Position numbers and translations under genes: made by a program. Shown here in pieces: positions 35,463 to 47,200 of a stretch of DNA of 64,000 nt (position 1 is its first letter; each line of letters begins with the position of its first letter). A model generated the notes under the pieces. It was not told where the DNA came from. It made no database searches and saw only the letters and a program-made list of their open reading frames with translations. Location: contig KV419409.1 in NCBI GenBank assembly GCA_001630475.1, positions 248,001 through 312,000 on the forward strand. The letters run 5' to 3'. The stretch is from Sistotremastrum niveocremeum HHB9708 (lineage: Eukaryota > Basidiomycota > Agaricomycetes > Sistotremastrales > Sistotremastraceae).

Positions 35463-38400
35463 ATGGCAGTCAAGCTGGACGACAACGACTGGAAACGCGT
35501 TCTTGATGGCACTGACTCGAAAACGCCGGGATACTCCGTCTTCTGCCTCCCAATCCAACAGTCGCAGCAGGATGACAGGAAATACAGACTCATTCGCCTT
35601 GGCAATGGTCTTCGAGCGCTCTTAGTTCACGACCCTTCCGCCGACAAAGCTGCAGCTGCTCTAGATGTCTCGGTGGGCCATCTGAACGATCCAGTAAGAG
35701 CATTCAATGTTCTTCGTATTCGTCGGTCTCATGTAAAGCAGGATGACATGCCTGGATTGGCGCATTTCTGCGAACACCTCCTCTTTCTGGTGAGTGATCC
35801 ATAGGGCTCGTAGTTCTTGAAGCGTCGACATCCGAGTTCATCTTGCGTCCCAGGGAACGGAGCAGTATCCCGTAGAGAATGAGTATAAGAAGGTCAGCTA
35901 GATAACTCCAGATAAACCGCGTCATACTCATTACTAGCAGTTCGTAACATCAAATGGAGGATCGACTAATGCCTATACCTCTTCGTCCGACACCAATTAC
36001 TATTTCTCTGTATCAAGTGCTCACCTTCGTGGAGCTCTGCAGCGTTTCGCCGGTTTCTTTCATTCACCGCTCTTCGACCCATCGAGTACGGCCAGAGAAC
36101 TTAATGCTGTTGATTCGGAACACAAAAAGAACCTTCAGCTGGATGGACGGCGCGTTTTCCAGCTTGGAAAAGCGCTTAGCAAGCAGGGGCACAAGTGGAG
36201 CAAGTTTGGCACCGGAAATCGTGAAAGTCTCTTGGCAGCAGGACGCGCCTTATCATCCCAACCCGCTTCTGCAACAAGAGAGAACGATGAAGCCCTCTCC
36301 AAGGATTCTCTAGCGGCCACTTTGGCTGCCTCTTCCGGCATGCCTTCTCCTGCGCTCTCTGCACCATCGAACTCGAGTTCGTCTGACATGGATCCCGATG
36401 GAGGGCCCGCCGGTCGCGAAACTCGCAGAAGGCTGTTAGAATGGTGGGAGTCAGAATATTGTGCCGGTCGGATGACCCTGGCAATCTTGGGACGCGGTGC
36501 GTGACAGATGGTCCTTTCTGCTCAAGACGAGTTAAATGACCGTTGCTGCAGATTCCCTCGATGATTTAACTGAAATGGCTGTCAAACTTTTCTCTCCTGT
36601 GAGAAATCGAGGCAAAGATCCGAGTCCATCGATTAAGGATTCTCCACTAGGGCCGAATGAAATGGGAGTACGTGCATCAAGGTCGTGCTCTATCATCACT
36701 GCTGAAACTTCTCTAGACCATCGTTTTCGTCAAGACTGTCATGGATTTCCGCTCCCTCGAAATCTGTTTCCCGCTTCAGTCTCAGGATGCGGTGTACAAA
36801 TCAAAGCCTGGTTCCTTCATCGCTCACTTTATTGGACACGAGGGCCCTGGATCCCTCTACAGCTATCTAAAACGAAAAGGATGGGCTGTTGGCTTAAGCT
36901 GTGGTTCAACTATGCTCGGTCGCGGCTTCAACACTTTACGTCTAAATATCACTCTTACCCCCGAAGGATTTAGTGAGTTTACCTTTCCTTCTTTCTTAAT
37001 GAAATCTTATTGTCATGCAGAATCATATCGTTTGGTTTTGATTGCCACCTACAAATATCTTACGCTGCTGAGGACCGCGCCTCTTCCCGCCTTCCATTTT
37101 GCGGAGCGACAAAAGCTGTCAGAAACGAGCTTCCGTTTCTTACAAAAGCAATCCGCTGATTCATACGTCTCTTCGCTGGCTTCCACGATGCAACGGCCCT
37201 ATGCCTCAGAACATGTGCTTTCAGGATCGACAATGTTCTGGGACTGGGACGAGGAACAAGTGCGCAACGTTTCGCGGAATCTGAATGTCCAGACTGGACG
37301 CGTTATGCTCATGGCAAAATCTCACGACGAGATCGGAATCGGTGATCATTGGCTGAAGGAACGGTGGTACCAGACCGAGTACCAGGTTCAACGCTTGGAT
37401 AGCGAACTCGTCACCGAGGCTCAATTACCGAATGACATCTCTGACTTATACCTTCCCGGCCCAAACGAATTTATCCCTGACGATCTCGAAGTTCAGAAGG
37501 TCGAGATTTATGCAGTGAGTCTTTCAATTTGGTGGCATTCCCGCGCTGATCAAGATATGAAGCCTTTGAAACGACCGTTGCTAATCAGAGAGTCTCCACT
37601 TTTGGCAGTATGGTTCAAGAAAGACGATCAGTTCTGGGTCCCAAAGGCAAATGTCTTCCTCGAAATCCGAAGGTCCGTATATAGATAACGAACGTTCTTC
37701 GACCACTTATATTCGACCGCAGTCCTCTGGCCTCCGTGACCCCACGCCACGCTGTCTTGACACGTCTCATCGCCGAACTCGTCACCGATGCGCTGCAGGA
37801 GTACTCCTACGACGCCGATCTCGCAGGCTTACAATATAGCTTCTCAAGCTCCTCGCGCGGCTTCCAATTATCGCTCTCAGGCTATAATAGCAAGCTTCCT
37901 GTGCTTCTTCAGAAAGTACTCGACACCTTCCGGAACTTGAAGGTTGACTCTGTCCGATTGGCCGTAGTTCGCGAACAGCTCAGACTCGAATATGAAAATT
38001 TCAAATTGGATCAACCGAAGGATCTTGGGATGTTCTGGATGAGATACGCATTACGGGAGAGGGCGTGGACACCTGAAGAGAAATTGGCGGAACTGCATTG
38101 TACGTCCACGCAATTTCCCTAGCGGTTCTATATATTGATTCTTCGTAGCGATTAACGAAAACGACATACAAGGCTTCCTGAACGAGATCCTGCACCGAGT
38201 ATTCGTCAAAGTACTGGTGCATGGGAACATGTCAAAGAGTGTATGTAGCCCGCCATTCGGAGGCAGCATCTGACACTTCTATATAGGATGCATTGCAAGT
38301 GGCTCTTAAAGTCGAGACAATTCTTCGAGCAAGACCTTTGACAGCGGCTGAGATCGGCTTAGAGCGGTCACTTATCCTGAACTCCGGTACGTCGTACCAT

Positions 38401-39208
38401 TCGGTAGATTTCTCAAACTCAATTCTCTCAAGGATCTAATCATGTTTGGAGTACCTCTGTCTCCAACGGAAGCGACGTGAACTCCAGCCTGGTCTACTAT
38501 TGCCACGTCGGAGACATCAAAGACGATACGCTTCGGCCTGTTCTTTCTCTGCTCGCTCATGTCATACGAGAGCCCTGCTTCTACCAATTACGAACGAAAG
38601 AGCAATTGGGCTATATTGTGTCTGCTACTCAGGTACAGAGCACCGGCTCGATGGGTCTGCGAGTCGTATTGCAAAGCGAGCGAGATCCGAAATATCTCGA
38701 AGCACGCGTCGAGGCGTTCTTCGACGGTTTCAGAGATGTGCTCGGGGAAATGCCGGACGAAGTCTTTCATCGCTCGAAGGACGGCCTGATCACCAAGAAG
38801 TTGGAAAAGCTGAAGAATCTGAATGAAGAGGCCGATAGATTCTGGACCCAACTGACATCGGGGTATAATGACTTCCTTCGAGGTGAGTCTTGGCTATACA
38901 ACGATGCATGGACATCTTCTGAACGTTCTTCTGTAGCTGCTAATGATGCGGAGGCTCTCCAGCATATATCCAAGGAGCAAGTTTTGGATCATTTCATGAA
39001 ATTCGTTCACCCTTCTTCGATTTCGCGCCGTAAACTCTCGATCCATTGCCACTCTCAGAGAGCCAAACACGTCAGTGATACGGCAGCTGAGCTGCATCCT
39101 CGAAACACAATCATCTCCGACTTGGTGTCCTTCAAACGTACTCTTCACGTCTCTGCGGCCGCTACTCCAGTTGCCGATTTGGACGATCTCTTAGTGTCAA
39201 AATTGTGA
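35463..39208 (+). CDS. STE23: Insulysin / Ste23-type M16 zinc metalloprotease
   Basis: A clamshell-shaped M16A protease that degrades small peptides. In yeast, Ste23 and Axl1 process the a-factor mating pheromone. The start at 35463 gives MAVKLDDNDWKRVLDG. The inverted zinc motif HxxEH is in MPGLAHFCEHLLFL, followed by GTEQYPVENEYKKFV over an intron and by TSNGGSTNAYTSS. The more distal glutamate block ELNAVDSEHKKNLQLD, with the third zinc ligand, is present. Later domains show GHEGPGSLYSYLKRKGWAVGLSCG, REPCFYQLRTKEQLGYIVSA with the conserved Arg-Tyr pair region, and the end VADLDDLLVSKL at 39208. About a dozen introns are inferred and the length of about 1100 residues is slightly long. A Ser/Ala/Pro-rich insertion of roughly 55 residues precedes RRRLLEWWESEYCAGRMTL. 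Confidence 0.92.
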
Positions 39209-39455
39209 CGTGTTGATATGAACCGTTTGTATTGGGATGTTGGATTTCCCATGCATGCGCTTCCTATGTCGTTTGTAGGGAAAAGAAGAATATTAATATT
39301 GTGGTCCCGGACCGTTTCGGGTGCAGATAGTGGAATAAATTAGGCATTAATATAGAGAGGGTGGCATGAGAGACGGGTGAAGGGTGTAAGATCTAAAGAG
39401 TGCATGTCGACAGAGGCGTGGAATACAGATGCAAGAGTTCGAAAGGCGATGCGAG

Positions 39456-39898
39456 TCAGTTATCTGGTGGATAATAAGTCCGTTTCAGGTGTCGATATTT
39501 TCGTAGCGAGTACAGCGCAAGGGTTTCTTGATCATCATGCATGAGTTTCTCTTTCATAGAATAGAAAGACTGCGTCGCACCATTTTTAATATACTCTCCC
39601 ATTTTCAATGCTCGCTCGACCTCCGCTGCATCCGTCAGATTACGATTATCTGAAAGCAAAATTCTATCGTTAATTGATGTTCCAAGAGAGTGAAAGCCCC
39701 CCCAGTACGAACTCTCGAACATCTTGCGTATTCTCCCTGAATAATCATATCTATATTGGTCACACGAGTTGATCGGTCATCGTCAAAGACATCGACGAGG
39801 ATATTGAGAGCTCACGCAGGATCAGGGTAGTCTTTTGAGAGGTAGAGCAAGTCCTTGTACAATCGGAGCGCTCTCAGTCGTAGTTGGTTGTTGGGCAT
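39456..39898 (-). CDS. LYR-motif protein, LYRM5/ETFRF1-like
   Basis: A small mitochondrial LYR protein. In animals LYRM5/ETFRF1 binds electron-transfer flavoprotein and regulates its flavin. The start at 39898 gives MPNNQLRLRALRLYKDLLYL, holding the LYK-type LYR motif, then SKDYPDPA. A TAG acceptor at about 39751 adds YDYSGRIRKMFE. Two more short introns (GTTCGT...CAG and GTGCGA...AAG) join NNRNLTDAAEVERALKMGEY to IKN and then ETLALYSLRKYRHLKRTYY. Block order and spacing match ETFRF1 closely, including the final LRKYRxxKxxYY. The product is about 88 residues, the usual size. It is divergent from PEX13 with only about 120 bp between the two starts, so they probably share a promoter. Confidence 0.82.
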
Positions 39899-40021
39899 CG
39901 CCCTCGTCGTCGACGTCGTCGAGGCTGTCCTCAAGACCCTGGCTGAGCGCTGAGCCCTCGTGATTATCGAAAGCGTCCGTCCGGCTCGGGATTAGCCGAA
40001 CGAATCTTACCCCGAACATCG
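39899..40021. promoter_or_regulatory. Short bidirectional promoter, LYRM5-like / PEX13
   Basis: Only 123 bp separate the two divergent start codons, so the regulatory sequence must be shared or overlap the transcribed regions. No TATA box is visible. The region contains repeated CGTCG units (39901-39925). Confidence 0.6.
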
Positions 40022-41101
40022 ATGGGCTCTCCTCCAAAGCCTTGGGAGGTCGCTGGTGCTGGTGTTGCTAATGTTCCTACGGCGCCATCAATAGCACCTT
40101 CCACTACATCAACAGCAGACGTTGGATCAACACCTGCTATTCCTGCACGACCAGCCTCAATCGCATCATCTACATCTACGCTTGTCAATCCCACGGGAGT
40201 AGCATCTCCCTATAGCTCTCCCTATTCCAGCTACTCATCACCTTACAACCGATTTGGAACGACGTCTTATGGAGGGTATGGAGGTTATGGGGGATCGATG
40301 TATGGAGGGCTGGGCAGTATGGGTGGCATGGGATACGGAGGCATGGGATATGGGGGCGCTTATGGTGGAATGGGCATGAGCCCTTACGGGATGAACCCTA
40401 TGATGGACCCCAATAATCCTTCCCTCACCCAGTCGCTCGAAGCGTCGACACAACAAACATTCGCCCTCCTCCAGTCAATCGTCCAGACATTCGGTGGTTT
40501 CGCCCAAATGCTTGAATCGACCTACATGGCCACCCATTCATCATTCTTCGCCATGGTTGGAGTCGCAGAGCAGCTGGGGAACCTACGAAACGCTCTTGGA
40601 ACTGTCTTAGGCTTGTTCGGTCTCTTACGATGGGCTAAAGATGTCTTGACTGGCAAGCGACCGTCAGCGAATGGTGGCCTGAACGGTGAATTTGGCGAGT
40701 TCATCTCACGACCACCAGGCGCTCCTCCCCCCAATCCAAATGCTCCTCGACCCAGTCGCAAACCTTTCCTCATCTTCCTCGCCGCCATTGTCGGCATTCC
40801 TTACCTCATGCATCGCCTCATCCGCTCTCTCCAAGCACGTCTCCCTCCACCCAATCGCCTTGATCCAAATAAACTCCCCTTCGCGCGTGCGATCTATCCT
40901 TTCCACACTCAGGATCCAGTGGAACTTAATCTCGAGAAAGGAGATGTTTTGGCAGTATTGCAGACTGCTGACCCTATGACTGGCGTTGAGGGTGACTGGT
41001 GGAGAGGGCGGTTACGAAGTGGACGAGAAGGATGGTTCCCGAAGACTTATGTGGAGCTGGTGAAGAGACCAGAGGAGACAAAGGTTAAAACTGTAGATTG
41101 A
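40022..41101 (+). CDS. PEX13: Peroxin-13 (peroxisomal docking complex, SH3 protein)
   Basis: PEX13 is an integral peroxisomal membrane protein that docks the import receptors PEX5 and PEX7 together with PEX14. This uninterrupted frame of 359 codons starts MGSPPKPWEVAGAG, the usual PPKPWE start of the family. A Ser/Thr/Pro stretch and a Tyr/Gly/Met-rich segment of about 60 residues follow (GGYGGYGGSMYGG and repeats). Next come the conserved block TQSLEASTQQTFALLQSIVQ and the hydrophobic regions FAMVGVAEQLGNL and GLFGLLRWAKDVL. A second membrane segment is at FLIFLAAIVGIPYLMHRLI. The C-terminal SH3 domain runs from ARAIYPFHTQDPVELNLEKG through DWWRGRLRSGREGWFPKTYV. No introns. The stop lies 45 bp before the left inverted repeat of the transposon-like segment. 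Confidence 0.95.
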   Translation: MGSPPKPWEVAGAGVANVPTAPSIAPSTTSTADVGSTPAIPARPASIASSTSTLVNPTGVASPYSSPYSSYSSPYNRFGTTSYGGYGGYGGSMYGGLGSMGGMGYGGMGYGGAYGGMGMSPYGMNPMMDPNNPSLTQSLEASTQQTFALLQSIVQTFGGFAQMLESTYMATHSSFFAMVGVAEQLGNLRNALGTVLGLFGLLRWAKDVLTGKRPSANGGLNGEFGEFISRPPGAPPPNPNAPRPSRKPFLIFLAAIVGIPYLMHRLIRSLQARLPPPNRLDPNKLPFARAIYPFHTQDPVELNLEKGDVLAVLQTADPMTGVEGDWWRGRLRSGREGWFPKTYVELVKRPEETKVKTVD

Positions 41102-41145
41102 ACACTTCATCTCATCCCTTGTTTTCTATATTTTTGTTGTTTTTA

Positions 41146-41172
41146 GTAAGGTAGGGGTCAGTCACTCGTAAC
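41146..41172 (+). repeat. Left terminal inverted repeat
   Basis: It begins GTAAGGTAGGGGTCAGTCAC and pairs with 48735-48761. Just inside are two copies of GCGTGAC and the palindrome TGACGTCA, possible subterminal transposase-binding sites (inference). Confidence 0.85.
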
Positions 41173-41966
41173 TAGCTTATGTAATGCGTGACATGCGTGA
41201 CGTCACGGCGCAAATTTTGGCCAAAAGCAAAAAATATTAAATTTTCATCTATATTTTCTATGTTCTGAGAGGTCCGGAGACTATGATATGTGAGATAGAT
41301 CACCACTTAGAGCCCCAACATGCGCTACGGAGTCAGGTAGGAGTCCCCATCCTATGTGAAGATAATTGAAGCGGAGATTGAACCCGGATATAGTTGCCGA
41401 AACTCCGAGCCTCAGCGATCGTGGGAACTACATACCATGTTCGGCTATGACATCATGTTATCTCCGGTAGACCCGCGCAAAAATTTTCGACCAGAATTTT
41501 GAAAATTCCGTAGAACGGCTCATACATGTTGGGAAATATATTTGGGGAAGTTTTCAAAAAAAGTCAATCTCCTCCTCGAGAAATGAAAATTTGAGGAAAC
41601 GGAAACCGAGGATCGTCTCAATCACCTCTATTCTATTCATTCTACACAGGCAGACATCCCTGCACGACCCAGGCTTATTCCAGCGGGAATACGTAGAATG
41701 CATGTATAATTTAAGCTGGGGTCACGAATCTTCCCTCATTTCTTTGCATTGTTTGTGAATTTGCTCAAATCAATCCCAAGTCAAATCCAAATCAATGCCG
41801 CACAATTGTCCTGTGCTATTTGATTTCATTGATTTCAGCTCACAAAATATGTTGCGCGTCGGAGATAAGGGGAAACATTGGTATATAAATGGAAATCTCG
41901 GCAGAACAGGAAACTACGTCATCTATACATATTTGGAAGCACGTAACCGATCGACCCCCCGCAAGC

Positions 41967-44134
41967 CTATACATTGTTGCCGCCAGCTACACCGCCCCTC
42001 TCATTCTCGTACGTTTGACCTCCCCAAACCTCCTCGCCATCCTGCTCCATCATATTGTCCCCACCTTCCCAAGAACGATAATTGCTGTGTTGCTGGTGCC
42101 ACCCCGCAAACTCGCCTTCTCCATGATCAGCATTGACGTTCTCGCTCTGCTGATCATAATATCCCATCCGAGCGTACTCATCTTCTGTCAACTGGAAACT
42201 CGCGTCGTCGGAGAGGGAGGCATTGGATGAAGAGGCGTATGATGAAGAATAGCCGGATAAGTCTGGACGAACAGACGGATTGAGGAGAGTGTGGTTTTCA
42301 TCAACGTACAGATCGTCGTCGTCAGCTTGAGTGTTCACAGTGTGGGGCGCGTGAAGGTCGGTGAGGAGAGTATTTCGTAGAGCTGAAGACTCTTTGGGAG
42401 CAGCGAACACCTTTTTGGATATGTCGACTGTGGTAGGACCGGAACTGTGGAACGATTTGTCGACAGGATTGTTGGTTTCGACTGTGGTCAATAAACGATC
42501 GAGCGTCTCCAATCGAGCGATCTCGCTGTTGAGAGTGTGACTTCAATATAGATGTTTGCGCAAGAACAGAAGGTCACTCACTTGGTCCATGCTTCACCTA
42601 CAAAATCTGTGCGGGCGTTGTTGTAGTATTTCTCAAAATAGAACCAGAAGCCACTGCCATAAGGAACATTCGGTTTACGACCAGCTTTCTTCTTTTCGCC
42701 CGGAGCTGGTGGGTTGGAGCTGGAGTCGTCCTCAAGATGTGGGTTGGTGGCAGCAAAGTGACGCTGGAAGCCATGAGGACCGGGTTGGCCACCATTGTAT
42801 ATAGATTGGGTCACATACCAGATGAAGGACCAGATCCAAAACGACTTGAGGAACTGTGAAAGCGCCCGGATGGCCGGAGGACGCCCGGTACATTTTGAGG
42901 GCCGTCTTGTCGAGAGGATCATGGTCCGAGAGTGACTTCTTTATCTAGAGGCCATGCGGCATATGAGATGGAGTACAAAGTGGAGCGTATGAAGATACTG
43001 ACATCCGTTCGTGCAGCGTTACGTAGACGGTTGCAGGTGTGGCGAGCTTGTTTTTCTAGTGCTGCAAGCTGCTTGATGTTGTTAATGCTCTCGGCCAAGC
43101 CATATCGGTCGGGATTGGCTTTTAGTTCATCCTAGAGGACATTAGAGATGTATGACGTTGTATCAATGAGAGAACACTACCAGAATCGTAAGGTAAAGGT
43201 TCCCAAACTGGGCAAAGGTTCCCGAAAGGAGGTGGCCGCGCGCGATGCGGTGCATTGCCTCCTGGTGAAGATATGTCAGCTCATTTTGCAAAGGAGCACG
43301 CGGCATACCTGAAGATCCTTATCAGGTCGCCATGTGGTCTTTTGCGTTTTCGACATCGATTCAACAATACTCTTGAGGAGCTTGAGTTCTTCTTCTTGGG
43401 CAGCCGATTTCTGGCGAATTTCTTCAAGGAGCGCTCTGTCCTGAGCTGCCCGCATCGCATCGATGCGTGGCATGTTGTCCAAGGTCTGTCCCAACGTTGA
43501 GCAGGACATCGGGAAAGGTGGCAACACTTACCTTCGTGTACGTAGTGAAGCTCTCCTGGGCGTGAGAATTGAGCTGGTGAGTAGCGCGTAGCTTGAGCAC
43601 AAAGTCGACCGTCAGTCCACGAGGGCCCATGGAAATGGGTGGTGGTCGGTGATGAGGCGGGAATGGCTGTCTCTGTTGAGAGGGAGCCGTGGCCATGGCC
43701 GGTCGTGGCATGGATCCTGGAGGGAGTGTAGATGAAGGTGGTGGCCCAAAAGGAGGCTGTTTATGGGAGATGTTGGGGGCTTGAGATCCTGGTATACCGA
43801 TGAAAGGTCGAGGAGCGGGAGCTTGGGAGACATCGAGACGAGGCCGTTTGGAACGGTCGTTGTTGGGATCTTCATTTTGAGGACGGGGACGAGGACCGTC
43901 ATTCTGTGGTACTGTTGGTGTGACGGCATACATGAGGACTTTGGTGGCCTCATTTGGGCTCGACGATGGTTGCGGATTCCCCTGAGGTGGGACAGGGCCA
44001 CGAGGAGCCGCTGGCGCAGGTTGGTTGTTAGCGAGGGGGGCAGAAGCGTGAGGCGTAGACATGTTGCCAGTGGGAAAGGGCAGACGCGATGGAAGAAGGG
44101 AGGAAAGAGGAGTTGGGCTGGGTGGCATCAACAA
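41967..44134 (-). CDS. Hypothetical Pro-rich coiled-coil protein inside the transposon-like segment
   Basis: A gene of about seven exons. The start at 44134 gives MLMPPSPTPLSSLLPSRLPF; an in-frame ATG at 44062 is an alternative. The first third is rich in Pro, Gln and Asn with a basic patch (NDRSKRPRLD) that could be a nuclear localisation signal. The next exons give LTVDFVLKLRATHQLNSHAQ and a charged coiled-coil (RALLEEIRQKSAAQEEELKL). Later parts show DELKANPDRYGLAESINNIK, LDKTALKMYRASSGHPGAF, and VPYGSGFWFYFEKYYNNART. The tail is acidic and Asp/Ser-rich, ending at 41967. I do not recognise a domain. Two ACGCGT elements lie just upstream of the start. Whether it is transposon cargo, a transposon-encoded partner or a trapped host gene cannot be decided from this window alone. 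Confidence 0.6.
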
Positions 44135-44152
44135 AACACGACTTGTGTTTGT

Positions 44153-44178
44153 ACGCGTGACCAGTCACATTCACGCGT
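44153..44178. promoter_or_regulatory. Pair of inverted ACGCGTGA elements (MluI cell-cycle box-like)
   Basis: ACGCGTGA at 44153-44160 and its reverse complement TCACGCGT at 44171-44178 lie 19-44 bp upstream of the start at 44134. ACGCGT is the core bound by the MBF (Mbp1/Swi6) factor that drives G1/S genes in fungi. A TGAGTCA (AP-1/Gcn4-like) site follows at 44191-44197. Binding here is inference. Confidence 0.5.
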
Positions 44179-44226
44179 GACAGGCGCTCATGAGTCAGCC
44201 GTGTCGTCAAGTCCCTCTGACGGCCC

Positions 44227-47200
44227 TCACTGAAATTCCCGCTCAACTGAAGCGTTCACAATCGCTTCAAAATCTGTGGTCGGGGCTTCAGGCGCAAACT
44301 TTTGCACCCAACGGGCATCTCGCATCTTCGCAGTATTCAACACCATGTCTTCCAGATTGTTCTTGTGTCGGATGGCCGCACGAGTATTAGCAGTGTCTTG
44401 TCGTTCTTGTTGTACAGTAACCCGCCGACTGAGATCGCACTCGTTCCGTGCACAATTATGCTGGACATTGACAGCACAGTGAAGGGTGTTGACAGGTACT
44501 GTCTCAAATGATCGCAAGAACTGAAGCCCGGGCATCCCATATGGAAGCACTTGAGGACCGACGGCCATTTTCTCGATGATGGCAAAATTGACAGTAGGAG
44601 AGAGGATGTAGGGTTCTGTGACCAGTAACTCTCGGACACAGCCAAGGCGAGGGGGGGCTTCGGCAGACAGTGAATATATCACAACTTGTCCACTGTTAAT
44701 AGTGTCTCCGTTCGAAATAACACAGTCTTCAGCAACACGAGCTTGTTCAACTTCATTGAGAGCGTCATCAGCTAGCTGGCCCGCGAACGTCTCTGCGATG
44801 TCCGTCCATGGTGTGCAGTGACTTGTGGATCCGACTACAGACTCGATCAGCCAATGCACACTATGACGCACAATGACACGTACCTGGAGCCGACGCAGTC
44901 ACGTTCGAAAGCCCAAGACGACGACGCAGCTCAGAATCGTGCAGCATGAGCTCTCTCGGGCGTGGTCCGATACCACGCATCCGAACAACTGTCTCGCCCG
45001 CATCATCGATTGATTCAACGGGAAAGAAGCCACCTGACATCAAATGACGGATACAGCTGGTGTCAGCTGCCTGAGTTGCTATATCGAGAGACGGTGCATG
45101 GTGGTTGCTGTGAATGCTGTAGGCTCGGATCGATGCGTTGTATGACTCGAACCCTTCGGTGGCAAAAAGAATGGGAGGGCCAAATCGAGGGACATCTTGC
45201 AACAGGTGCTTCAGTACATGCGTCTTGGGTTTATTAACCCATCGCGGTGACCACTCTACCATACAACCAAGCAGATGGTCAACTGCTTTGTCGAGACGAC
45301 GCTGGATGGCTCAAATCAATAAACTTCCCAATATATAGCATCACATGAAAACTCACCGAGTATGTCTTGAGATCTGGTATTTCTGGCATCCACACAAGTG
45401 GAATCAAGTTTGAAAGTGCTGACCAGGCCTTCAAGACTTCGTCTGGCAGCAAATCATACAGAACAAAAGGAGCAACCTGACATATTACTCTAAAGTCCCG
45501 GCCTACTAGAGAGCCAGCATGCTTCACGTAGGTCTGACCAGTAATGCTCGTGAGTTCCGGATCGAGTCCTGTGAGATCCAAAGACGTCAATCGGGCAGCA
45601 ACTTTCTTCTTGTCTTCGTCCGATGAGATCTGAGTCATGGCGTCGCGCCAAAGATATTTGAGAATGCCCAGAAGGATCACATGCAGGATTTCAACGAGTG
45701 TGTCGGTGTGAGGATTGGCACCAGGGATTGACCACATGGGACTGTATGGGACAAAATCCGCTCCTAGCGATGCCAGATACTCCCGGATCGCCTGGTCTCC
45801 CTCGGCATGGGTCCCCCCGCGCCAAAGTTTGTTGACGATATCGATGAAATGCATTAGATGCTCATCCTTCACACCAGTCTCCGTTCGCATTCCCGCCTGC
45901 TCCGCCAGGCTGGCTTGATTCTTTGCACTTGTCCATTGACGATGAAGAAATTCGTGAGTCTCAGAGGGGACACGTGGGCGGCCAATCTTTACATTGTAAC
46001 ATTAGTAAGACTGCGGGGGCAATCGGATTAAACATACCTTCAACGCTCGGAGAACCCGAGCCTTCATCAGTGCCGGGGTTTCCTTAGGTCTTGCTCTCCG
46101 TCGTCCAGGTCGGGCACCAATGACGTCATCGTCATCGTCTTCCTCGTTGGCCGTCTGATTTGCTACTCGCGCGCTCGAGGTTCTTCCAGTATTGCTGGAG
46201 GTGCCTTGATCCCTTTCGTTCTTGTCTTTCCCGCGAACATAGCAGCGTCGGCAATAGCATTTGCCAGTCAGACCGATATGGCACGCGAAGGTGCTTGCCA
46301 TAGGGTTGTCGCACAGGTCAGCCAGTTTCACCGGAAACACAAGTGTTTCCTCGCTCGTCTCACAGTCCCAAACAGATATACCGTCCTCGTATGCATTCCT
46401 GTGGTGGCAAGACATGGTCAGCCTGTGGACAGATGGGCAAAAAGAATGACTCACTTTATTTCTGCAGCAACCCCTTCTAACATCTCCAGCGGAGGTGCGA
46501 TATTTGAGGTACACAGGAAGTGTATGTTGTACTGTTTGTGTACCTCCTCTCTTGGCAGCCCCGCCGCAGTGAATAGGAATGAATTATGAGCGTTCCATTT
46601 TTTTGACTGATTTCCTGAAGTGTCGTCGCAATATAGCCACATCATGAATGCTAAGACTCGACGTCCATTCGCTTTCACGCGCCATGGATTAGGCCCCTCC
46701 GGCCAAGGACGTAAACCTTCAACGTCCTTCTCATAAAGTCCTAGCACCTAGTCAGATCGAATAGATGAATACCGATGGCACAACGTACCCCAAATCCAAT
46801 CAGGTTGCGGAATCCCTTCCATTTCGCAGATCGACTCCACCCCGTAATAGTTTCCTGCTAGCTCCGTCTCATCGAATTCATACTCCACATCTGAACGTAC
46901 TGTCCAGGCGGTACGTGGTCCATCGGCCGTCATCCGAGTTTGAGGCTCCAGCTTGTAGGCCTGACCATGAAAAAGTGCGCTACCTTCTTTCCGAAACCAT
47001 CGGATTGGCACACAGTACCGAGGACCGGTGAGCATCGTAGGTTCATTGATGTAATAATCTTGATCTCCTAGCCGAATCATAGGAGTTCGCAGGTCGCGAT
47101 CAATCTCCTTCAACCACTTTGACCCCTGCCAACATTCTCGTAGTCCTCCTAGCGTTTCTTCTGGATAGAAATGCAGTTTAGGCCGTACCATGGGATTCGC

